Positions 50,685-59,905 of a DNA stretch of 64,000 nt are shown here, in pieces. Within the stretch, counting starts at the first letter, position 1, and each line of letters opens with the position of its first letter. Source of the stretch: CAXRDE01 sp964229355 (GTDB taxonomy: Bacteria > Cyanobacteriota > Sericytochromatia > UBA7694). The notes beneath the pieces were generated by a model. That model ran no database searches. It saw only the letters and a program-made list of their open reading frames with translations, and was not told where the DNA came from. The DNA is taken from positions 186,001 to 250,000 of the forward strand of contig CAXRDE010000016.1 of NCBI GenBank assembly GCA_964229355.1, read 5' to 3'. A program made the position numbers and the translations under genes.

Positions 50685-51257
50685 TTACTCTAAGTTGAGG
50701 TTGCGCCGCACGTAATGATCGTGATCTTCCCACTGGCCGTTAATTTTTAAATAATGGGGAGCATGCCCTTCCCAATAGAATCCACATTTTTTTGCAACAG
50801 CCACTGAAGCCAGATTTCGAGGCATAATATTGGCTTCAATACGGTGCAGATGCCAGTGGTTAAAAACAAAGGCCACGGCGGCCTCTATAGCTTCACTCAT
50901 CAAGCCCTGACCATTGTATTCCTGTGCCATGCTATAGCCCAGATAACAGGAGCAAAAGCCACCCCACACAATATTTGAGAAATGCAATTGTCCCAACACC
51001 TTCTGATACTGCGTGTCATGGCGCGAAAAAATCCAAAAACGCAAGGCTTTTTTTTGGCGCAACAGGGCCTGTTCCGTCTTGATTTTTTGGGTTTGAACAT
51101 CCAGGGTAAAAAATGCAGGACGCATGGCGGGTGACCAGGGGGTTAAAAAATCTTTTTGGCTTTGAAAGAAATGGGTAATGGGGGCTGCAAAAGCTTTACG
51201 GGGCGGACATAGCAAGAGGCGTGAGGTTTGGATTTGAAGAGCAATGGGCTTGGACAT
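50685..51257 (-). CDS. GNAT acetyltransferase of the RimJ/RimL type
   Basis: Transfers acetyl from acetyl-CoA to a protein or small amine. Fold markers: TSRLLLCPPRK at the N terminus, KVLGQLHFSNI, LGYSMAQEYNGQGLMSEAI (CoA-binding Gly loop), HRIEANIMPRNLASVAVAKKCGF and EGHAPHYLKINGQWEDHDHYV, all typical of RimJ/L-type enzymes. I chose ATG 51257 (190 residues), which is the usual start; the frame continues to 51470 over the divergent kinase gene, and that extension is spurious. The divergent kinase-FapA gene starts 48 bases away. Confidence 0.86.
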   Translation of the reverse strand: MSKPIALQIQTSRLLLCPPRKAFAAPITHFFQSQKDFLTPWSPAMRPAFFTLDVQTQKIKTEQALLRQKKALRFWIFSRHDTQYQKVLGQLHFSNIVWGGFCSCYLGYSMAQEYNGQGLMSEAIEAAVAFVFNHWHLHRIEANIMPRNLASVAVAKKCGFYWEGHAPHYLKINGQWEDHDHYVRRNLNLE

Positions 51258-51292
51258 GGCTACATTATCGCATAAGCGCCTATATTTTTGTT

Positions 51293-51298
51293 TATACT
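51293..51298 (+). promoter_or_regulatory. -10 element of the kinase-FapA gene
   Basis: TATACT lies 7 bases before ATG 51306, with TG two bases ahead of it (TGTT then TATACT, one base more than the extended form). The transcript would start at or next to the ATG. Confidence 0.35.
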
Positions 51299-51305
51299 GA
51301 CATTT

Positions 51306-53711
51306 ATGACCATTCAAGAAGAAAAAAGTTTGCCTCATCTCCCTCACTACGCTTTTGAAGCTGAAGTGGGTGTGGGCGGCATGGGAACTGTATACAAGGC
51401 CCGCGACCTTTTGGCCCAAAAAGAGGTGGCCATTAAAGTGCTGCATGAGCCGCCCCATGCTTCGCTGCAAGAGCGCGAAGATTTAAGGGGACGCTTTGTG
51501 CAAGAGGCCCAGTTGGCGAAAGGCTTTGAACATCCCAACCTGGTGCAAGTCTACGATGTGTTTGCGGTGGATGACGTTTACTATTTGGTGATGGAATACG
51601 TTTCAGGCATGCCGTTAAAGCAGTTTCTTTCGGGACGTTTGATTCGCTCCGGGCAACATGTTATTCCGCTCATGATACAGGCGTGTCAGGGATTGGCCTA
51701 TGCCCACGAAAAAGGAATTATTCATCGTGATATTAAGCCCGATAATCTGTTCGTGACGGATCAAGGAGTTTTAAAGGTCATGGATTTTGGTATTGCCCGC
51801 CAGAATACAGCGGAACAATTTTTAACCCAGACCCAGCCGGGTATGATGTTGGGCACCTTAAATTATATGTCTCCTGAGCAGTTGCAAGATACGGCCAATG
51901 TGGATCCCCGCAGCGATATTTTTTCGCTCGGTGTGGTGATGTATGAGTTATTCACCGGTAAGCAGCCCTTTACCCAGGCCAGTATGGGGCAAACCATGTT
52001 GCACATTTTATCTGAAGATCCGCTTTCTCCTGAGCAATGGAACCCCCGTTTATCAGCGGATTTGATACAGGTGATTTTAAAATGTCTTGCCAAACGGCGG
52101 GGACAGCGTTACCAAAATGCCCTCGCTTTGGCGGATGCCTTACTCGACTTACAGCAACAATCTACAGGGCTTCCCCAATTCAATGCCAATGCAGAAGTCA
52201 CCGGCCCGGTGCGTTCAGAGTCGACGCAACCCACGCCGGGACATTTTCAAAACTACCTTACTGAAGAAGAGCAGCAACAGTTGCCCCGCATGTATTACCA
52301 CCGGGCTTCGGGGTTGACGCTGCGATGTGAAGCGCAGGGCTTGCAAGCTTTTTTAAGTGGTGATGCCACCTATGCCACAGAAACCTTGACCCGAGAACAT
52401 ATGGCCCGTTTAATGGCTGAAGCGGGTATTGTATATGGCATACAAGAGACTGCCTTGCAAAATTTGGTGGGTGAAACCCTTTTTACCGATGTGCTGGTGG
52501 CCGAAGGGCTTGCACCGCAATGGGGGTGTGATGCCTATGTTAACTTTCTGTGGCAAGAACCGAATCCTCAGCCGCAGCTACAGTCCGATGGCTCTGTGGA
52601 CCACAAGCAGCTGAATACGGTAGCGTCCGTCGCTGAAGGAACACCGCTGGTGCGTTTAACACCGGCAGTAGCGGGTAAGGCCGGTCAGAGCATTTACGGT
52701 CAGGCCCTTGAGGTGCCTGAGCCCAAATCGTTGGTGCTTAAAGAAGGCCCCGGCACGCGCTTACATCCTGAAGATCCTTTGCTTCTGGTGGCAGACAGGG
52801 CCGGTCTGCCGGTGCGTTTGCATCAAAGTGCGCGTATTGTCGACGTGTTAGAGCTGGCGGGGGTAAATGTGAAAACAGGAAACATTACCTTTGCAGGGTC
52901 TGTGGTGGTGCACGGGCCCGTAGAAAAGGGGTTTAAAGTTCATGCCCAGGGCGATATTGTCGTGTTTGGGCCGGTAGAGGGTGCAGAGCTTAAAAGTCAG
53001 GGCAGTATTTATGTGCATCAGCCTGTCTTTGCGCACAGCGTGCTGTCTGCGCGCTATCATATCCGTGGGGTCTTTTGTCAGGGTGCCGAGTTGACGTCCG
53101 GCGGCGATTGTTGGATTCATTCGGGGCTATTACACTGCCAAACCCGTGCGACGGGTCGCATTATTATGGGGCCGCAGGGCTGTATTCATGGTGGCGAAGC
53201 TTATAGTGCTTATCTGATTATTGCGCACACTGTGGGCACGCAAGCGGGGCATTCGACCCGTTTGGCAGTAGGCAGAAATCCGCAAACCCAATGGGAGCTA
53301 GAGCAGCTTCAAGGTCGTCAGCACCTGCTGAATCAACGTTTGCAAAACAACATTAAAGATATGCTCTATGCCCGTACCCATCAGCAGCAAGATCGACTGC
53401 AAGATCTTGAAGCCGTTCGTTCTGAATTGTTGTTTCAGGTGAACACCGTTAATGACGAGGTGCGCTTTTTTGAAAGCCAGCTCAAACAATCTGAACTGCC
53501 GTCGCAATGCTTGATCTATGCGGAGCGTCTTGGCGGAGAAGTACACAGCAATTTGTGTGGGACAGGCCGTTACTTTGCGGAGCCCGTTGAGGGGCCTTTG
53601 CGCTTACGCCAGGTCGCTACCGGCCTGCGAGAAACCCGTGTGGAGCTTAGCCCCGGGGCCACAATCCCTGACTTATGGGAACCAGACTTTCTGCCAGCCA
53701 GTAATTTTTAA
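51306..53711 (+). CDS. Ser/Thr protein kinase fused to a FapA (DUF342) domain
   Basis: 801 residues. Kinase domain about 15-285 with all active motifs: GVGGMGTVY (22-30), Lys 44 in VAIKVL, HRDIKPDN (140-147), DFGIA (160-164), and MSPEQL. After a short linker, residues about 325-790 match FapA/DUF342: VDHKQLNTVASVAEGTPLVRL, AGKAGQSIYGQAL, then the right-handed beta-helix repeats with VVVHGPVEKGFKVHAQGDIVV, GAELKSQGSIYV and ELTSGGDCWIHSG. Residues 660-730 form a coiled coil. FapA proteins are linked with flagellar assembly and polar localisation. No TM segment. I chose ATG 51306 (possibly leaderless). The end overlaps the convergent TolC-like gene by 65 bases. Confidence 0.85.
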   Translation: MTIQEEKSLPHLPHYAFEAEVGVGGMGTVYKARDLLAQKEVAIKVLHEPPHASLQEREDLRGRFVQEAQLAKGFEHPNLVQVYDVFAVDDVYYLVMEYVSGMPLKQFLSGRLIRSGQHVIPLMIQACQGLAYAHEKGIIHRDIKPDNLFVTDQGVLKVMDFGIARQNTAEQFLTQTQPGMMLGTLNYMSPEQLQDTANVDPRSDIFSLGVVMYELFTGKQPFTQASMGQTMLHILSEDPLSPEQWNPRLSADLIQVILKCLAKRRGQRYQNALALADALLDLQQQSTGLPQFNANAEVTGPVRSESTQPTPGHFQNYLTEEEQQQLPRMYYHRASGLTLRCEAQGLQAFLSGDATYATETLTREHMARLMAEAGIVYGIQETALQNLVGETLFTDVLVAEGLAPQWGCDAYVNFLWQEPNPQPQLQSDGSVDHKQLNTVASVAEGTPLVRLTPAVAGKAGQSIYGQALEVPEPKSLVLKEGPGTRLHPEDPLLLVADRAGLPVRLHQSARIVDVLELAGVNVKTGNITFAGSVVVHGPVEKGFKVHAQGDIVVFGPVEGAELKSQGSIYVHQPVFAHSVLSARYHIRGVFCQGAELTSGGDCWIHSGLLHCQTRATGRIIMGPQGCIHGGEAYSAYLIIAHTVGTQAGHSTRLAVGRNPQTQWELEQLQGRQHLLNQRLQNNIKDMLYARTHQQQDRLQDLEAVRSELLFQVNTVNDEVRFFESQLKQSELPSQCLIYAERLGGEVHSNLCGTGRYFAEPVEGPLRLRQVATGLRETRVELSPGATIPDLWEPDFLPASNF

Positions 53712-55062
53712 GGGCATCTAAATAACGCAGGCGCGCCTCAGCGACGGCTTCTTCCAGCAGGTTCACCGTAAATAAGGTGCTGCTGCCCAACTCAAAGCGC
53801 TGGCGTTCTGCGGCGGCCACTTTTCGAGCCACTTCCACTTCTTGTTCCGCCAGTAAGGCTTGCAGGCAGCTGTTTTTTCGTTCAATCCACAGGGCGTTGA
53901 TTTCCTGGGTGATTTCGCGTCGCAAAAAGTCTTGCTCAAACTGCAGGGCCCGTTCAATACTCTCAATACGCTGAATTTGCCCCTGGGCCTTGCGCAATGC
54001 GGGCGGATAGTAAAATTTGACACCTCCCATGAGTTCTGTCTGTTCTTTGGTTTCTGATCCTTCCCCAAAGTCTTGGGATAGCTCAAAGTACAAATCCAGA
54101 GCGGGCCATTGAAAGTTGCGGGCCAAATCCTGGGCAATTTGGTTTTGACGCTGTTGGAGGCTTAGCTGCATGGTTTCAGGTCTGCGTTCCTGAGCGCGCT
54201 CTAAGGCCTGGGTGTCTGGCCGCGAGCTTAAGCGCTCGCAGGTGTTGGCATTAGGTACTGGGGGAGCAGGAGGGATCCATGTGGGGTTGCTTTCGGGCAG
54301 AAACAATTGCAGGTCTTGCTGGGCAATTTGCTGTTCTTGTTGAATTTCGAGGAGTTTTTGCTGGCGCTTAAAAATAGAACGCTGGTTCTCAGTGACGTAA
54401 ATAGGGGCTGTTTTGCCCACATTAACCTCAGCCTGCAATTGGTCTACCTTGATCTGTGCCCGCTCCAAAAGCTCTTCGGCTACTTTTTCTTTTTGTGCCA
54501 GGGTTAGCCAGCTCCAATAGGTCTTGAGAGCAGATTTGGCAAATTTTAGCTGCTTGTTTAAAATATCCAGCTCGCTGGCGTCAATGTCTAGTTCTAGCAA
54601 TAAAATATCCGCCCGCCGGGGATCAATAGGGCCGTTTTGCAACAAGGGGGTTTCCATACCCACGCGCCATTCGCCCAGTGACAAGGTTTCTTTTCCCCCA
54701 TAATAATCGGGTATCTTACCCTGACCGAGACGGTAGCCCACAAAAAAATCGGTGCCCCACAGGGGGGTCGGTTGACGGACTTCCGTATCTAAAATAATGT
54801 TCTGGTAATAGCCCAGCACAGCCACCTCGGCCTTGCTTTTGATTACCAGATCGAAAGCCCCTTGCTTTTCGAGCAGCTTCGCCTGATTTTGACGCACTTT
54901 TTCCCGCGTTATTTGCAACGGCGGGTAACTGCTCTCCATCATCTTCAGCAGCTTGCCTGCGGTTAAGGACTCTGGCGCGTTAGATTGGGCCAGAGCCGGT
55001 AAAGAAAGGGATTGAAAACACCCGATAAGCATAAAGAGGCAGAGAAAAGACGGCTTCATCAT
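53647..55062 (-). CDS. TolC-like outer-membrane efflux protein
   Basis: 471 residues with signal peptide (SLSLPALAQS). Long helices of the TolC/OEP type predominate: LLKMMESSYPPLQITREKVR at the start, FDLVIKSKAEVAVLG, LLELDIDASELDILNKQLK, EEALLERAQIKVDQLQA-like stretches and the C-terminal LFTVNLLEEAVAEARLRYLD. It forms the outer channel of a tripartite system. Its start overlaps the membrane-fusion protein gene by 4 bases. Its last 65 bases overlap the kinase-FapA gene on the other strand. Confidence 0.82.
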   Translation of the reverse strand: MMKPSFLCLFMLIGCFQSLSLPALAQSNAPESLTAGKLLKMMESSYPPLQITREKVRQNQAKLLEKQGAFDLVIKSKAEVAVLGYYQNIILDTEVRQPTPLWGTDFFVGYRLGQGKIPDYYGGKETLSLGEWRVGMETPLLQNGPIDPRRADILLLELDIDASELDILNKQLKFAKSALKTYWSWLTLAQKEKVAEELLERAQIKVDQLQAEVNVGKTAPIYVTENQRSIFKRQQKLLEIQQEQQIAQQDLQLFLPESNPTWIPPAPPVPNANTCERLSSRPDTQALERAQERRPETMQLSLQQRQNQIAQDLARNFQWPALDLYFELSQDFGEGSETKEQTELMGGVKFYYPPALRKAQGQIQRIESIERALQFEQDFLRREITQEINALWIERKNSCLQALLAEQEVEVARKVAAAERQRFELGSSTLFTVNLLEEAVAEARLRYLDALKNYWLAESLVPISQGLWPRG

Positions 55063-56381
55063 TTGGCTTTTTTTCGCTTAATCACTTCTTCACTTTGGGT
55101 GGTTTCATCGGGCGTTTTAAACTGCTGTGGAAAACCGTTAAATTGACGCCAGAGTTCGTATCCCAGCGGTACCGTGTTAAGCATAACCCAGCCCTTGACA
55201 TTGGCTCCAATGGGAAGGTCTGGCCATTCTCCGTCAGGTCCTTTGCCCGGCAGTGCCACAATCCGAAATCCCTTATCGAGGGTATAGGTGGGATCAACAA
55301 TTTGTACGGTGGCATCAAAGGTACCGATGCCTACACCAGGCCAACCGCTAAACTGAATGGCGGGCCAACCTTCAAACTGAATACGCACCTGTTCTCCCAC
55401 GTGAATTAAGGCAATATCGTTGCCTTTAATATACAGCTCCACCGCCCGTTGGGTCGCGATGGGTACCAGCGTGGCTAATTTTGTACCTTCTTTGACATAT
55501 GCAGCCTCGCTAAAGGTGGTCAGTTTGAGAATGCGTCCTTCGCGGGGCGCCCGAATTTCTTGTTGACGCTGGCGGGCAATATCCGTATCTAATTTTAAGA
55601 CTTTGCTCTCGGTGTCGGCCATTTCTTTTTGGGTTTGTTGTAAGTCAGCCCGGCTGCTGTTGACTTTGGCTTCTGCATCTGCCAGGGTTTTCTCAAGATC
55701 TGCCTGGGCTTCCCGCTTTTTTTGCTGCAGTTCTCTTAATTTGGCCTGGACGGATCCTTGTTTACTCAGCACGTCGCGATACTTGAGTTCTGTGAGTTCA
55801 AGCTTACGCTGCGAACTCAGACCTTTTTCTTGCAGAATGCTTTCGCGCTCCAGGTTTTTGCGCTCTGTGACCACCGCGGCGTTGGCGGCCAAAAGCTCTT
55901 GTTGCATGCCATTGATTTGCTGTTCAACCGCAGCGACTTTGGATTCACCCGCAGTACGGGAGCTTAGCACGATAGACTCAAAGTCATTGACTCGCTCCAT
56001 ATAATTGAGGATTTTACCCTGGTTGAACTGAATCTGTTGCAGCAGGTTTTGGCGTTGTTGCTGCAAGCGTTCTAAGTATTCGTCATCTACATCGCTGATT
56101 TCGGCAATAAGATCGCCTTTTTTGACGATACTGCCCTCTTGCACATACCATTTTTTAATCTGGCCTTTGATAGGGGTCTCAATATCTTGCTGTCGCTCCA
56201 GAGGAGAGTAAGCAATTAGCTCTCCTTTACCCGGTACGTTTTGTTGCCAGGGTGTAAACAGTAAAACCGCCAGGCAGATCAGACTAATAAATACCAGAAC
56301 GAGGGCAAAGCGACGGATAGAGCGTGGGGGTTCTGTATTGGGTAATTCCTGGGCTATCCAGGGGAATTCAGTGGGGTTCAC
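55059..56381 (-). CDS. Membrane-fusion protein (HlyD family)
   Basis: 440 residues. One TM segment (RFALVLVFISLICLAVLLF) near the N terminus, then a barrel-sandwich motif (GKGELIAYSPLERQQDIE, GQIKKWYVQEGSIVKKGDL) and a long coiled coil (about 105-285; QRQNLLQQIQFNQGKI, LQQKKREAQADLEKTLA). This is followed by the second half of the lipoyl-like domain (IRAPREGRILKLTTFSEAAYV) and a beta-barrel domain. It bridges inner-membrane transporter and TolC-like channel. Overlaps both neighbours by 4 bases. Confidence 0.88.
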   Translation of the reverse strand: MNPTEFPWIAQELPNTEPPRSIRRFALVLVFISLICLAVLLFTPWQQNVPGKGELIAYSPLERQQDIETPIKGQIKKWYVQEGSIVKKGDLIAEISDVDDEYLERLQQQRQNLLQQIQFNQGKILNYMERVNDFESIVLSSRTAGESKVAAVEQQINGMQQELLAANAAVVTERKNLERESILQEKGLSSQRKLELTELKYRDVLSKQGSVQAKLRELQQKKREAQADLEKTLADAEAKVNSSRADLQQTQKEMADTESKVLKLDTDIARQRQQEIRAPREGRILKLTTFSEAAYVKEGTKLATLVPIATQRAVELYIKGNDIALIHVGEQVRIQFEGWPAIQFSGWPGVGIGTFDATVQIVDPTYTLDKGFRIVALPGKGPDGEWPDLPIGANVKGWVMLNTVPLGYELWRQFNGFPQQFKTPDETTQSEEVIKRKKAK

Positions 56382-58474
56382 TTTGCGTTTCCTCCATTTT
56401 CTGTGTAATCTACCAGTTCCCCGGTTTGGCTATCAAAGCACAACACCCGATCAAAGCACTGGGCCAGCGGTAAAATCTGGGTCAACAAGATCACCGTGGT
56501 CTCTGGCTCTGAATTGAGCCATTGACTAATGGGGCCTTCTTCTTGCCATTCGGTAGCATCAAGAATCCGATCTAAAATTAAAAGCCGGGGTTTCATGGCG
56601 AGGGCTCTGGCCAGCACCAGACGATATGCCTGAGGCTGGGAAAAGGGCTGACCCTGAGCTGCCAAAGGCGTATCGAGGAGCAGAGGTAAATCCTGAACCA
56701 CGTGCCACAGTCCCGTCTTCTCGAGCAGGGTTTGGGCTTCCTGCCGGGTCAAATGGGGGGCGCCTAAACGTAAATTATTGAGAATGGTATCCTGAACAAT
56801 TTCCAACTGGTTGATGTGTACGACCTGGCTCCGGTAGTCGTTGAGTCGGTAATGATGAATGGGGGTGCCATTGATTTTTACCCATCCTTTTTCAGGGGGA
56901 TAGGTTCCGTCCAACAGGTCAAAGAAATATTTTACGGTGGGCGTTAACGGACCCATTAAGGCGATTTTTTCTCCTGATTGAATGTGAAAGTTAAAGTCCT
57001 GAAGTTGGGTTAACCCCGAGGGGGACGATACCTTTTCAAAGTCAATATTTAAGCCCCGTGGATTGCTTTCAGAGAGCAAATTGATGCGTTGGGTTTCCTG
57101 AGGAAGATCAAAAAGGTAGCCAATTTTATCAATGGCGGCCAGCAGATCATAATAACTTTCGAGATGCTTACCAATTTTAGAAAAACTGTTCACAACCCCT
57201 GCAACAATTAATTCTGCAGCGACCAATTGCCCCATGGTAATTTCTTGTTTTACCACAAGCCATCCCCCCAGGCCTAACAAAGAAGCACTGGCGATGGCTT
57301 GCAGGGCGAAAGCACCAATATTTTGTCGCAGTAAGACTTGAAAGTGTTTGGCGCGGGCTTGCAGGTAGCTTTGCACCACGCGACGGGTGCGGTGCATGGC
57401 GTATTGATAACCCAGCGTGGGCTTGAAGAGTGCATTGTGCTCGGCGATTTCCTCCAGCCAGGCCACGGTGGCATATTTTTCGGTGGACTCTTTCAGACTG
57501 GTGTCCACAGCCCCCCAGCCCAAAGCAAACAGCACAAAGGCCATGGCACTGATTAAAAAGAGATCAAATACAAAAAGGTAAGGGTGATAAAAAGCCAGCA
57601 AGGTTAAACCCGCGAAGGTTTGAAGAATCAGCGTGAGCCCTTCAATGAGCAAAAAAGAGGCGGATTTCTGGACGGTTACCACGTCCAGAAAGCGATTCAC
57701 CAGTTCTGGAAGTTTGCGTCCGGAGTATTTGGCTAAACTGACATTGACTAACTTTTGTGTCACTTCCTGAGCCACTTGTAGATAAAGACGACGCTCCAAC
57801 ATTTCCACAATGATCAAACGGAAGGTTTTGATCAGGCCCATAATGCCCAAACCGGTTAACAATAACAGGGTGAGCACAAAAACCGGTTCTGTAAAAATAC
57901 CAAAGGCGACGTTGTTGACCAGGGCCTGCATGGTGACCGGAATACCCAGTTCCAAAATACCCAACATGACAGAATAAAGGAAAATGAGGCGCAGGTCGAG
58001 TCGTTCGACCCGTAAAATAGCGAGCAAACGCTGAAAAGGCGTTTTTTTACTGGTTTTGGTGACAGTCTGTGTGGGAATAAACTGCAGCCAGTGAAAGTCT
58101 TTTTCGGTGCGTTGCGCTTTGGCACCGAGGCATTTTTTGAGTTGGGATTTGCTGAGCGGTGTTTTGCGATGCTCTGTCTTTGATATAAAGTGAAGCAGCG
58201 GTTGAGAGCCCGGCGTAATAACCAACCACTGATCCTCTGTGAGGGGCTTTACAAAATATTCGTGGGTGGCTTCTTGTAAAAGATGTTTTGGGTCTAATTC
58301 ACTCCACATGAAATACCCCCCTGCGGCAGCGGCGAGCTGTTGCAGGCGTTCGTCTTCAGACATGTCACGATGTTGTAACTCTAAAAAGAGCTCGTTAATA
58401 AGGGTAAACTCTTCGCTTCTAAGCGGGAGTTGCTGACAGACTTGAAGAATGGGCGGGGTGGCGGTTGAGAGCAT
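56378..58474 (-). CDS. HlyB-like ABC transporter with a degenerate ATPase domain
   Basis: 698 residues: an N-terminal domain of 150 residues without the C39 peptidase Cys, six TM segments (about 160-425), and an ABC-ATPase fold (about 465-690). The ATPase motifs are lost: Walker A is MGPLTPTVKYF, the signature is FSQPQAYRLVLARA, the Walker B end is LLILDRILDA without Glu, and the switch His is missing (ILLTQILPL). The fold is otherwise intact, with QDTILNNLRLGA as the Q-loop region. It is first in an operon with membrane-fusion and TolC-like genes. It may act with another ATPase or by another energy source. Confidence 0.82.
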   Translation of the reverse strand: MLSTATPPILQVCQQLPLRSEEFTLINELFLELQHRDMSEDERLQQLAAAAGGYFMWSELDPKHLLQEATHEYFVKPLTEDQWLVITPGSQPLLHFISKTEHRKTPLSKSQLKKCLGAKAQRTEKDFHWLQFIPTQTVTKTSKKTPFQRLLAILRVERLDLRLIFLYSVMLGILELGIPVTMQALVNNVAFGIFTEPVFVLTLLLLTGLGIMGLIKTFRLIIVEMLERRLYLQVAQEVTQKLVNVSLAKYSGRKLPELVNRFLDVVTVQKSASFLLIEGLTLILQTFAGLTLLAFYHPYLFVFDLFLISAMAFVLFALGWGAVDTSLKESTEKYATVAWLEEIAEHNALFKPTLGYQYAMHRTRRVVQSYLQARAKHFQVLLRQNIGAFALQAIASASLLGLGGWLVVKQEITMGQLVAAELIVAGVVNSFSKIGKHLESYYDLLAAIDKIGYLFDLPQETQRINLLSESNPRGLNIDFEKVSSPSGLTQLQDFNFHIQSGEKIALMGPLTPTVKYFFDLLDGTYPPEKGWVKINGTPIHHYRLNDYRSQVVHINQLEIVQDTILNNLRLGAPHLTRQEAQTLLEKTGLWHVVQDLPLLLDTPLAAQGQPFSQPQAYRLVLARALAMKPRLLILDRILDATEWQEEGPISQWLNSEPETTVILLTQILPLAQCFDRVLCFDSQTGELVDYTENGGNAK

Positions 58475-58538
58475 TTTTATTCCTCATAGCGTATAATGAA
58501 GCAAGGCTTTTAGTGGGGAAGTGAATATAAATATTTCA

Positions 58539-59243
58539 ATGAAAATAAAAAATACATTAAAAATAAAAACATGTTTTATAGCTTTTTGTCTACTGTTTTC
58601 CAGCGCTTGCCAGGACGACTCACGCGAGTTACTGAGCACGTGTCAACGTGAAAGTAGCGCGCTTTTGACGGAGGGGACCATTCAGCATCATCTGATCAAT
58701 TCGCTTGAAAAAGAAGTGTGGTTTAACATGGTTTCAGATGTGGATTCCTTTGAAAAATTGAGTTTGTCAGCCAAATGGCTGGGTTGGAGAAAATCACAGG
58801 TTTTTGTACCATTGTACACGCAGTTGAAACTCTTGCGGTCCCCGGGTTGCTCAGAAGATGGCCTTTTTACACGACAAAACGCCTTTGAGATTCCTTTTAC
58901 GCACGGGTTTAATATTTTAAAAAGTACGGTTAAGCTGGCGGATCAAAACTTAGAAAAGACCCAGCTTGAAGCCTACCTTGAAGTGACGTTTCAAGCCTCA
59001 CAAACCCTGACGCTTTTGCAAGATGCTGAGGGCAACCGCTTTTTTAAGGTATGGCAGGTTCAGGGCAAAGAACCTTTAATGCTGGCTCCTGAGGGGTGGT
59101 CCCTTACACGTCTTCGGCTCGATAAGGCCTTTCAAACCCGTTTAACGGGGGTGGTGCAACAATGGGCAACCCCGCAAGGCGATGTTTTTCTGGGGCCATT
59201 GCCCTCTGACTTTCAACCTTTAAATTATGGTCAGATGTCTTAA
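58539..59243 (+). CDS. Hypothetical lipoprotein
   Basis: The Lys-rich leader (MKIKNTLKIKTCFIAFCLLFSSAC) ends in a lipobox. The mature part (about 210 residues) is soluble with mixed strands and helices and ends with a proline-rich tail; I recognise no family. The start is uncertain: GTG 58521 is in frame, but a Gly-rich ribosome site (GGGGAA) lies too close to it and rather far from ATG 58539, which I prefer. The YceI gene follows after 44 bases on the same strand, and the secretion-like operon starts on the other strand 64 bases away. Confidence 0.6.
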   Translation: MKIKNTLKIKTCFIAFCLLFSSACQDDSRELLSTCQRESSALLTEGTIQHHLINSLEKEVWFNMVSDVDSFEKLSLSAKWLGWRKSQVFVPLYTQLKLLRSPGCSEDGLFTRQNAFEIPFTHGFNILKSTVKLADQNLEKTQLEAYLEVTFQASQTLTLLQDAEGNRFFKVWQVQGKEPLMLAPEGWSLTRLRLDKAFQTRLTGVVQQWATPQGDVFLGPLPSDFQPLNYGQMS

Positions 59244-59287
59244 TAAAGGTATACTCCACACAGTCAAAAAAAAGGAAACGACAGTTT

Positions 59288-59905
59288 ATGAAAAAACGTT
59301 TTGTAATGGGACTCGTCATGGCCACAGGTATGCTACTGTCTTCAGCAGTGTTAGCGGCTGATCTTGCGGTCCCGCCCAACTCTCATTGTGTTGCCTGGAA
59401 AACCAACAAAACCCTGGCCCTGGTTAAGCGCGCCACGGCGGTAGGCACCAGTTGCAAAGTGAGCGTAACGGCGGTTAAAAAGGGAGATAAGTTGGGAGCC
59501 GAGGTTTCTGTGCCCATCGCCTCTTTTGATAGCAAAGAGAAGCAGCGCGATGCGGAAGTCCTTAAAATTTTAGAAGCCTCCAAGCAGCCCAGCGTTATTT
59601 TTAAAACCGCTTTGCTGACAGAGGCTGATTGGAAAAAAATGCTGGCCAAAGGTTCGGGACCGGTAAAGGGAACACTCTATATTGGCAAGCGCCCCTACCC
59701 CATGAGTGCACTGGTGAAGGTAAACCAGGCGGGCGGAGCCGTGGTGGTTAGCGGTAAAATCGTCACCAAATTTACCCAACTTGGCATTAAGCCCCCTGTG
59801 GTGGGACCGGGAGGCAGCATTGCAAAAGTTGATGATTATTTAGAGTTACACTTTAGCTTTAACTCGAATCAACTGCAAAACAAAAATCTGGTACCAGGGC
59901 TCTAA
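59288..59905 (+). CDS. YceI-like periplasmic protein
   Basis: Signal peptide (KRFVMGLVMATGMLLSSAVLAAD) and a YceI-type lipocalin-like barrel: DKLGAEVSVPIASFDSKEKQ, RDAEVLKILEASKQPSVIFK, VKGTLYIGKRPYPM and a final strand ELHFSFNSNQL. YceI proteins hold isoprenoid or similar lipids in the periplasm. 205 residues is near the normal 190. A ribosome site (AAAGGAAA) precedes the ATG. The end overlaps the convergent phospholipase C-like gene by 4 bases. The UbiA-like enzyme elsewhere in the window is a possible source of lipids but the link is speculative. Confidence 0.8.
   Translation: MKKRFVMGLVMATGMLLSSAVLAADLAVPPNSHCVAWKTNKTLALVKRATAVGTSCKVSVTAVKKGDKLGAEVSVPIASFDSKEKQRDAEVLKILEASKQPSVIFKTALLTEADWKKMLAKGSGPVKGTLYIGKRPYPMSALVKVNQAGGAVVVSGKIVTKFTQLGIKPPVVGPGGSIAKVDDYLELHFSFNSNQLQNKNLVPGL

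Noticed and set aside
51258..51470. N-terminal extension of the GNAT gene
   Set aside because: It would cover the start of the divergent kinase gene; family homology begins at the ATG at 51257.
56378..58474. Sequencing error or frameshift as cause of the lost ATPase motifs
   Set aside because: The frame is continuous through the whole fold and substitutions are scattered over four separate motifs, not clustered after one point.
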